Made by a program: the position numbers and the translations under genes. Positions 1-4,637 of a DNA stretch of 5,280 nucleotides are shown here, piece by piece; within the stretch, counting starts at the first letter, position 1; every line of letters starts with the position of its first letter. This stretch comes from Candidatus Neomicrothrix sp. UBA4742 (lineage in GTDB: Bacteria > Actinomycetota > Acidimicrobiia > Acidimicrobiales > Acidimicrobilacustridaceae): assembly GCA_002403895.1 (NCBI GenBank), contig DHIQ01000273.1, positions 1-5,280 of the forward strand, read 5' to 3'. The notes beneath the pieces are model-generated. The model did no database searches and had not been told where the DNA came from. It saw only the letters and a list, made by a program, of their open reading frames with translations.

Positions 1-17
1 GCCTAGGGTCTCGGCCC

Positions 18-893
18 ATGGCCTTTACCTACTCACGACCCCACGCCGAGGTCTGGGTTCCTGACGCCAGCCCGCTCGAGGCCGCCCTGAACCGCACCAC
101 CGACCTCGGCATCGTGGCCCACCAGGACGACTTGGAATTCGCAGCCCTGGCGCCGATAGCGGCGTGCCTCGAGGACTCCGAGCGCTGGTTCACCGGCGTC
201 GCCTGCACCGACGGGTCCGGCAGCGCCCGTACCGGTGTGTTCGCCGAATACACCGACGAGGAGATGCGGGTGCTGCGTCGCCAGGAGCAGCGGGCGGCGG
301 CGGAGATCGGCGGCTACAGCGCCATCTTCCAGCTCGGCCATCCCAGCGCCGACATCCGCGGCGACGGGCATGCCGCCCTGGTGGCTGAACTGGTGGAGAT
401 CCTGACTGCCGCTCAGCCGGTGAACGTCTACACCCACAACCTGGCCGACAAGCACAGCACCCATCTGGCCGCCGCGGTGGCCACCATCGAAGCCATTCGT
501 CTGTTGCCGGCCGACCAACGGCCGTGGCGGGTCGTCGGGATGGAGGGATGGCGGAGCCTCGACTGGTTGAGCGACGACGAGAAGGTCCTGCTCGACACCT
601 CAGGCCATCGAGAGCTGGCCCACCGGCTGGCCAGCGTATTCGTAAGCCAGATCGAAGGCGGCAAGCGCTATGACCTGGCCGAGGAAGGTCGTCGAAGGGC
701 CAATGCCACCTTGCTCGAGCCCCGAGCCGTCGATGACGTCGAGGAGCTATCGCTGGCCATGGACCTCACCCCCCTCGTCCACAACCCCGACCTCGACCCC
801 ATCGCCTACATGACTGCCGCCATCGACCGCTTCAGGGCCGACGTGACCGAAGCTCTCCAGCAGTACTTCCCTCCCGTCGGTTCGGATCTCTAG
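18..893 (+). CDS. PIG-L family (LmbE-like) zinc-dependent deacetylase
   Basis: This 291-residue protein belongs to the PIG-L/LmbE fold, whose members remove N-acetyl groups from GlcNAc-type sugars or thiol-glycoside precursors (MshB, BshB, PIG-L). The first zinc motif is AHQDDLEF at residues 34-41. By analogy with MshB, H35 and D38 would be metal ligands and D37 the general base. The second motif, HNLADKHSTH at 140-149, supplies H149 as third ligand and H146 as catalytic histidine, with the same 3-residue spacing as MshB H144/H147. The usual AHPDDE motif has Gln in place of Pro here. No signal peptide or membrane segment is visible, so it is probably cytoplasmic. Start ATG 18 is preceded by only a weak AGGG. 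The frame is open to the window edge upstream, so a longer N-terminus cannot be excluded. Its stop interlocks with that of the convergent phosphatase gene. The substrate is unknown; mycothiol or cell-wall sugar metabolism are possibilities, not conclusions. Confidence 0.88.
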   Translation: MAFTYSRPHAEVWVPDASPLEAALNRTTDLGIVAHQDDLEFAALAPIAACLEDSERWFTGVACTDGSGSARTGVFAEYTDEEMRVLRRQEQRAAAEIGGYSAIFQLGHPSADIRGDGHAALVAELVEILTAAQPVNVYTHNLADKHSTHLAAAVATIEAIRLLPADQRPWRVVGMEGWRSLDWLSDDEKVLLDTSGHRELAHRLASVFVSQIEGGKRYDLAEEGRRRANATLLEPRAVDDVEELSLAMDLTPLVHNPDLDPIAYMTAAIDRFRADVTEALQQYFPPVGSDL

Positions 894-1474
894 GGGACGT
901 CGTTCCAGCGGCGAAGGGCCGCGTGCTCGTACTCCCAACCGAGGACGTTGACCGTCCCAGTGTCGAGGGGAAACCTTCGGCCCTCGACGGCGTCCAACTC
1001 GCACCAGCGAGCGGTGACCACCCGCAAGATGTGGCCGTGGGCGAACAGCGCCACATCCCCGTCTGCCGCACGGGCTCGGGCGATGACCCGGTCGGCCCGG
1101 GCCGCCACCTCCGCGGTGGTCTCCCCGCCGGGGCAGGTGCCGGACCAGACCGTCCAGCCCGGATCCGAGAGCCGGATCTGTTCCGTGGTGATGCCCTCGT
1201 AGTCGCCGTAGTCCCACTCCCGTAGGTCGTCGTCGACTACGGCCTGACTGCCGTACCCGGCCAGGTGGCAGGTTTCCTGGGCGCGAGCCAAGGGGCTCAC
1301 CAGCACCAAGACGAAATGACGGCCGTTGAGCATCCGGCCCACCGCCTCGGCCTGACGACGGCCGATGTCGAGCAGGGGGAGGTCGGTCCGGCCGGTGTGG
1401 CGTCCGTTCATGCTCCATTCGGTGGCGCCGTGGCGCAGCACCCAGACATCGTGATTTGTCGGTGGGACGTTCAC
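890..1474 (-). CDS. Histidine phosphatase (phosphoglycerate mutase-like), resembling Shb17 sedoheptulose-bisphosphatase
   Basis: This 194-residue protein is a branch-1 histidine phosphatase. The phospho-acceptor motif RHG lies at residues 14-16 (H15). It is followed by a G-x-HTGRTDLPL stretch at 24-34, SPLARAQET at 60-68 (R64), a VVDDDLREWDYGDYEG block at 79-94 with the likely proton donor E86, GGETT at 116-120, and the second catalytic histidine in AHGH at 145-148 (H146). The DDDLREW-YGDYEG block and the GETT segment recall yeast Shb17, which hydrolyses sedoheptulose-1,7-bisphosphate. That comparison is from memory, and sugar phosphatase or acid phosphatase remain alternatives. The frame extends upstream to about 1603, but GTG 1474 is the best start: it forms GTGA with the zwf stop and leaves 13 residues before RHG. 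Little Shine-Dalgarno is visible before it, so translation probably depends on ribosomes finishing zwf. It is likely cytoplasmic and cotranscribed with zwf. Confidence 0.88.
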   Translation of the reverse strand: MNVPPTNHDVWVLRHGATEWSMNGRHTGRTDLPLLDIGRRQAEAVGRMLNGRHFVLVLVSPLARAQETCHLAGYGSQAVVDDDLREWDYGDYEGITTEQIRLSDPGWTVWSGTCPGGETTAEVAARADRVIARARAADGDVALFAHGHILRVVTARWCELDAVEGRRFPLDTGTVNVLGWEYEHAALRRWNDVP

Positions 1475-2880
1475 CCGGGTGGTTCGCCAGGCCAGCCCCC
1501 ATCGTGCTCGGCGAGCTTGCGGGCGTTGGCCGGGCCCCATGAACCCCGGTCGTACTCGATGGCTCGGGGGTAGTCGGTCAGGATCGGCTCGACGATGCGC
1601 CACGACTCCTCGATGGAGTCCTCTCGAGCGAACAGGGTCGGGTCACCTTCCATCGCCTCGGCCAGGAGCAACTCGTAAGGCTCGGGGCCGATGTCTCCCC
1701 GATGCTCCAGATCTGGGGTCAGGGTGATGGGCTGGGCGATCATCTCGTCGCCCGGGGTCTTTCGGAGCCAGGTCAGAGCGGTGAAGCTGTCGGGCTTGGC
1801 CTCGATCCGGATGCGGTTCGGGGGCAGATGGCTCCCGTCGGAGATCCACAACGGGCGCGGCGGGGGGGCGAACTCGATGGTCATCTCCGTGACCGTGTCA
1901 GCCAGCGACTTGCCTGCGCGCAAGAAGAAAGGCACGCCTCCCCAACGGGGGGAATCGAAATCGAGCCGGAACGCGCCGAACGTCTCGGTATCGGACTCGG
2001 GCGCAACCCCCGTTACCGAGCGATAGCCGCGGTATTGACCCCGGACATAGTGGGTCGGCTCGACCGGTCGTGCCGCCATGAGCACCTTGGCCTTCTCGTC
2101 GCGGAGGGCGTCGGCCGTCTCGTTCACGGGCTGCTCCATGGCGAACAGCGCCACCATCTGCAGGAGGTGGTTCTGCATGACGTCGCGCAGCGTCCCGACC
2201 GAGTCATAGAACGCACCCCGGTCCTCGACCCCGAACGACTCGGCCATGGTGATCTTCACGCTGGACACGTAGGTGCGCCGCCACAGCGGTTCGAGGATGG
2301 CATTGGCGAAGCGGGTGATGAGCAGGCTGCGCATGGCCTCCTTGCCCAAGAAGTGGTCGATGCGGAACACGGCCGACTCGTCGAAATGCTCGTGGATGAT
2401 CTCGTTCAGCTCGAGCGCCGAGGCCAGGTCTCGCCCGAACGGCTTCTCGACGACGAGGCGCGCGCCCTGGTTGAGCCCGACCGAGGCCAGGCCGGTGGCC
2501 ACACAGGCAAACATCGACGGGGGGATGGCCATGTGGAAGATCGGGTGCTCGGGGTGGCCCACCGCCGTCTTCAGCCGGGCGAACGTCTTGAGGTCGTTAT
2601 AGTCGCCCGCGACGTACGAGAAGTTGGCCATGAGCCCCTCGTACTCGGCCTCTTCGAACTTCTCGGCGGATTCCTCGATCGACGCCCGCACGTGACTGCG
2701 CAGGTCCTCCAGCGCCCATTCCGGTCGGGCCAACCCGATGACCGGAATGTTCAACAGGCCCCTCCGGTGGAGTTGGTACACGGCGGGGATGAGCTTCTTC
2801 TTGGCCAGGTCGCCGGTGATGCCGAGCATGACCAGGCAGTCGGATCGGGGACGGTCGATCGGGGCGGATCTCGGCGGCAT
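1471..2880 (-). CDS. zwf: Glucose-6-phosphate 1-dehydrogenase
   Basis: This 469-residue protein oxidises glucose-6-phosphate to 6-phosphogluconolactone and reduces NADP(+), the first step of the oxidative pentose phosphate pathway, in the cytoplasm. The N-terminal Rossmann motif GITGDLAKKK is at residues 20-29. An Arg (R52) after the second strand (VIGLARPEW) fits contact with the NADP 2'-phosphate. EKPFG is at 145-149. The active-site signature RIDHFLGKE is at 173-181, with D175 and H176. The catalytic histidine is H238 in QNHLLQ. The C-terminal domain carries RGQYRGY at 280-286 and FLRAGK at 319-324. Length is slightly under the usual 480-510, with the family core intact. ATG 2880 is supported by a GAGGA motif 6 nt upstream. 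A 126-nt gap separates it from phyH, so it may have its own promoter, but I see no convincing one. It overlaps the downstream phosphatase by 4 nt. The usual actinobacterial companions opcA, pgl, tkt and tal are not adjacent. Confidence 0.96.
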   Translation of the reverse strand: MPPRSAPIDRPRSDCLVMLGITGDLAKKKLIPAVYQLHRRGLLNIPVIGLARPEWALEDLRSHVRASIEESAEKFEEAEYEGLMANFSYVAGDYNDLKTFARLKTAVGHPEHPIFHMAIPPSMFACVATGLASVGLNQGARLVVEKPFGRDLASALELNEIIHEHFDESAVFRIDHFLGKEAMRSLLITRFANAILEPLWRRTYVSSVKITMAESFGVEDRGAFYDSVGTLRDVMQNHLLQMVALFAMEQPVNETADALRDEKAKVLMAARPVEPTHYVRGQYRGYRSVTGVAPESDTETFGAFRLDFDSPRWGGVPFFLRAGKSLADTVTEMTIEFAPPPRPLWISDGSHLPPNRIRIEAKPDSFTALTWLRKTPGDEMIAQPITLTPDLEHRGDIGPEPYELLLAEAMEGDPTLFAREDSIEESWRIVEPILTDYPRAIEYDRGSWGPANARKLAEHDGGWPGEPPG

Positions 2881-2886
2881 GGGGCT

Positions 2887-2891
2887 TCCTC
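2887..2891 (-). promoter_or_regulatory. Ribosome binding site for zwf
   Basis: GAGGA on the minus strand ends 6 nt before ATG 2880 and is followed by AGCCCC. It is the clearest standard site beside that of tetR and confirms the zwf start. Confidence 0.65.
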
Positions 2892-2914
2892 GTCTTGGGG
2901 CGTGGTCACGGTAG

Positions 2915-2955
2915 CTCGCCGGTCAGTGCCCCAGTCGGGATCTCTGAGCGGCGAG
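2915..2955. repeat. 7-bp inverted repeat in the zwf upstream region
   Basis: CTCGCCG (2915-2921) is mirrored by CGGCGAG (2949-2955) across 27 nt. It lies in the untranslated region 35-75 nt before the zwf start. In GC-rich DNA such arms arise by chance fairly often, so function is uncertain. Confidence 0.2.
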
Positions 2956-2960
2956 GCCAT

Positions 2961-3008
2961 CGGTCGCTCTCGACCGCTGTATCGACCGCCTGCCGGGGCT
3001 GAGCGGTC
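2961..3008. repeat. Cluster of short inverted and direct repeats between phyH and zwf
   Basis: CGGTCG (2961-2966) and CGACCG (2971-2976) form a 6-bp stem with a 4-nt loop. TCGACCGC occurs twice (2970-2977 and 2982-2989) at a 12-bp interval. GCGGTC at 3003-3008 can pair with the second copy across 13 nt. On the minus strand these follow the phyH stop, but no T-tract follows, so an intrinsic terminator is not supported. A binding site ahead of zwf or a pausing or attenuating hairpin is possible. Confidence 0.3.
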
Positions 3009-3849
3009 AGGGCGCGGGGGGCTCGCCGCCCACCAGCACGGGGTACTGCCGGCGCGGGTCGGCCATCGGCTCCCGGTGGATGGGCGGCCCGGCAGCCGGG
3101 TCACCCCGGAGCGCCTCGGCCCCGTCGGGAGCGAACTGGACGATGTAGGCGCTGCGCATCTCGTCGGTGACGTTCGGGCCGGTCCAGTGCGGGGTCAGTG
3201 AGGAGAACACCACTATCGAACCGGCCCGCACCGGCACCGCGACCGCGCCGGCTACATCTTCGGGCAGGCACCGGTAGCCGAGCTCGGTGTCGCAGTGCTC
3301 CAGGGTGCCGGTGCGGTGCAGCCCGGGCATCACCCATACGCACCCGTTGTCGAGGCTGGCGTCGACCAGGGCCACCCAGCAGGTGAGGTAGGCCTGGGGC
3401 TCGATGTAGGTGTACCCGTTGTCCTGGTGCCACGGCACCGGATCCGGGTTGTGGGGCCATTTGTAGACCGCTTGTTCCCAGTAGAGCCGGGCGTCGGGAC
3501 CGATCAGGTCGTGGCACAGCCCGCTGAACACCGGCCCGGCGCACTGCTCGCGCAGGTACGGCGAGCGGTTGACCAGATGGATGCTCACCGTGAGCGCATC
3601 GGCGGCGGCGACCGACAGGCGCCCTCCTTCGATCCCCCGCAGGAACTCGTTCACCGCCTCGTGTTCCGGCGCGATCTCGGCTCGCATCCGGGCGACGGTC
3701 TCCGTGTCGAACGCGTCCTCCAACACGAAGAAGCCCTGCTCGTCGTAGGCCCGGGCCTGGTCCGGGGTGACGACGCGGAACGGACCGTCGTGGCCGGGCC
3801 ACGCGAAGTCGCGGTTCCACGGATGGAGCGCTGGTGGGTCGACGGTCAC
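3007..3849 (-). CDS. Phytanoyl-CoA dioxygenase (PhyH) family Fe(II)/2-oxoglutarate oxygenase
   Basis: This 280-residue protein is a PhyH-type oxygenase, which would couple 2-oxoglutarate decarboxylation to hydroxylation of an organic substrate using Fe(II) and O2. The N-terminal part has the typical QARAYDEQGFFVLEDAF stretch at residues 31-47. The iron triad is visible: PWHQDNGYTYIEP at 139-151 gives H141 and D143, and LTPHWTGPN at 218-226 gives H221. R232 (MRSAYIVQF) is the expected 2-oxoglutarate salt-bridge residue, 11 residues after the distal His as in human PhyH. VMPGLHR at 173-179 and an RAGSIVVFSS strand at 208-217 complete the fold. The open frame runs up to 3981 inside tetR, but GTG 3849 is preferred: it overlaps the tetR stop as GTGA and has a GAGGA ribosome site 7 nt upstream. 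Bacterial members act on varied lipids, antibiotics, phosphonates or osmolytes, and the substrate here cannot be read from sequence. Cytoplasmic; no signal peptide. Confidence 0.92.
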   Translation of the reverse strand: MTVDPPALHPWNRDFAWPGHDGPFRVVTPDQARAYDEQGFFVLEDAFDTETVARMRAEIAPEHEAVNEFLRGIEGGRLSVAAADALTVSIHLVNRSPYLREQCAGPVFSGLCHDLIGPDARLYWEQAVYKWPHNPDPVPWHQDNGYTYIEPQAYLTCWVALVDASLDNGCVWVMPGLHRTGTLEHCDTELGYRCLPEDVAGAVAVPVRAGSIVVFSSLTPHWTGPNVTDEMRSAYIVQFAPDGAEALRGDPAAGPPIHREPMADPRRQYPVLVGGEPPAP

Positions 3850-4484
3850 CGACCGGTCCTCACGGGCGTGGGCACCATGGCGGGAACCAGGTAGGTGGTC
3901 AGCAGGCGCCGCTCGTCCTGGGCCGAGTGGTGTCGCGGGCCCTCGACGGTGAGCAACGACAGGATGGCCCGCAGCAACCACTCCGACAGCTCGTCCACCT
4001 CCAGATCGGCCCGGACCAGTCCGTCGGCTTGGGCGGCGGTCATGCGCGGCCGCCAGTCGGCGAGCACGAACGAGAACAGTGCCGCACTGGCGCCGCTGAT
4101 GGAGGCCGAGACCCCGGCGGTGTCCCGATTCAGTAGCACCTCGAGTTTGGGGTCGTGACGGAGCCGGTCGAGCAGGTGGGCCATGGCGTCGACGAGCGCC
4201 TCGCCGAAGAGTGCCGGCGTGTCGGCCCCCACGAAGAAGTCGCCCAGGTCACCCTCACCCGAGCGATCGAGGCTGCGGAGCACGACGGCCAGCACCAACT
4301 CGTCACGGTTGTCGAAGTACCGATAGATCGTCGCCCTCGACACCTTGGCCGCGCCGGCGATGTCCTCCACCGTCGTCTTGGCCAGGCCGAAACGTTCGAT
4401 GCAGGCCTCGGCGGCGTCGAGGAGGCGGTCGCGTGCGGCCACCGCATCTGCCGGTGTGTCATCGCCCCACCGCAGCTTCGTCAT
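3846..4484 (-). CDS. TetR/AcrR family transcriptional regulator
   Basis: This is a 212-residue TetR-type regulator. Residues about 17-60 form the DNA-binding domain: helix 1 is RDRLLDAAEACIERFG, and the helix-turn-helix is TTVEDIAGAAKVSRATIYRYF at about 37-57, ending in the characteristic IYRYFDNRDEL. The rest is a helical, poorly conserved ligand-binding and dimerisation domain, giving no ligand clue. I chose ATG 4484 because a strong AAGGTGG lies exactly 6 nt upstream. An in-frame TTG at 4553 would add 23 residues (235 in total), but it has no ribosome site and falls inside a palindrome. Its stop overlaps the phyH start as GTGA, so regulator and oxygenase are coupled. Divergent orientation to the diiron gene and the palindrome between their promoters suggest that it represses itself, phyH and the diiron gene, and is released by a small molecule. 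That is inference from family behaviour. Confidence 0.93.
   Translation of the reverse strand: MTKLRWGDDTPADAVAARDRLLDAAEACIERFGLAKTTVEDIAGAAKVSRATIYRYFDNRDELVLAVVLRSLDRSGEGDLGDFFVGADTPALFGEALVDAMAHLLDRLRHDPKLEVLLNRDTAGVSASISGASAALFSFVLADWRPRMTAAQADGLVRADLEVDELSEWLLRAILSLLTVEGPRHHSAQDERRLLTTYLVPAMVPTPVRTGR
3857..3861 (-). promoter_or_regulatory. Ribosome binding site for phyH inside the tetR 3' end
   Basis: GAGGA on the minus strand lies 7 nt before GTG 3849 and within the last codons of tetR. It supports GTG 3849 over the upstream in-frame starts and indicates that phyH can be initiated directly as well as by coupling. Confidence 0.65.
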
Positions 4485-4490
4485 CGCCGT

Positions 4491-4498
4491 CCACCTTA
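4491..4498 (-). promoter_or_regulatory. Ribosome binding site that fixes the tetR start
   Basis: TAAGGTGG on the minus strand ends 6 nt before ATG 4484. It is one mismatch from the ideal AAGGAGG and is the reason for preferring the 212-residue form over the TTG 4553 start, which lacks any such element. Confidence 0.7.
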
Positions 4499-4544
4499 GG
4501 GGGTCAGGGATCGCGTCGTCCGGTGTGACATCGGTCCCCCGGTC

Positions 4545-4572
4545 TTGCGACAAACGACACGTTTTGTATTAT
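4545..4572 (+). promoter_or_regulatory. Sigma70-like promoter for the diiron gene
   Basis: A TTGCGA -35 element (4545-4550) and a TATTAT -10 element (4567-4572) are separated by 16 bp. The -10 matches the consensus at five of six positions and sits in the only AT-rich patch of this GC-rich intergenic region. Transcription would start near 4579, giving an untranslated leader of about 58 nt before ATG 4638. The spacer contains the palindrome described separately, so a bound repressor would block RNA polymerase. Confidence 0.55.
4552..4564. promoter_or_regulatory. Candidate TetR operator (palindrome AAACG-ACA-CGTTT)
   Basis: A perfect inverted repeat of 5 bp arms around a 3-bp centre lies between the -35 and -10 elements of the rightward promoter. 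Flanking bases extend it imperfectly: ACAAACG on the left faces CGTTTTGT on the right, with one extra T. TetR regulators commonly bind such dyads within or beside the divergent promoter they control. The assignment to this TetR protein is by position only. Confidence 0.5.
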
Positions 4573-4594
4573 CACGTATGTCACCGGCCGTCAG
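4568..4594 (-). promoter_or_regulatory. Possible leftward promoter for tetR-phyH
   Basis: Read on the minus strand, CTGACG (4594-4589) and GATAAT (4573-4568) resemble -35 and -10 boxes, but the spacer is only 15 bp, shorter than ideal. The start would fall near 4561, inside the candidate operator, giving a leader of about 77 nt before ATG 4484. The same AT-rich patch thus would serve both divergent promoters, in opposite orientation. Confidence 0.3.
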
Positions 4595-4637
4595 CCGCGA
4601 CCGATCACACGATTGATCAAATGGGGGGACCCTGACC

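Larger units (their letters stand above)
4525..4584. repeat. Long-range 7-bp inverted repeat around the divergent promoters
   Basis: GTGACAT at 4525-4531 is mirrored exactly by ATGTCAC at 4578-4584, and a CCGG flanks each arm (CCGGTGTGACAT on the left, ATGTCACCGG on the right, with a 2-nt insertion in the left copy). The arm centres are 53 bp apart, close to five helical turns. They bracket the promoter and the central palindrome. They could be half-sites for a second or cooperative binding event, or chance. Confidence 0.35.

Noticed and set aside
33..518. A 161-codon minus-strand frame opposite the deacetylase
   Set aside because: It is antisense to a motif-bearing gene and its Gly/Val-rich translation has no domain.
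747..1502. A 251-codon minus-strand frame over the phosphatase and the deacetylase end
   Set aside because: It is an out-of-frame shadow of the histidine phosphatase, with low-complexity Arg/Gly/Pro-rich translation and no motif.
1475..1603. N-terminal extension of the phosphatase frame into zwf
   Set aside because: It overlaps the conserved zwf coding end and adds 43 residues unlike the family, where the RHG motif is near the N-terminus.
1702..3201. A 499-codon open frame on the + strand opposite zwf and the phyH end
   Set aside because: It lies antisense to a protein with all G6PD signatures. Its translation is rich in Arg, Gly, His and Val with no recognisable domain, as expected for antisense frames in GC-rich DNA.
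3850..3981. N-terminal extension of the phyH frame to 3981
   Set aside because: It would overlap tetR by about 136 nt and reads as Arg/Pro/His-rich filler. GTG 3849 with GAGGA and the GTGA overlap is a better start.
4621..4635. Tiny ATG-GGG-GGA-CCC-TGA frame just before the diiron start
   Set aside because: Four codons ending 2 nt before ATG 4638 is most likely a by-product of the G-rich ribosome site. There is no sign of its own initiation signal.
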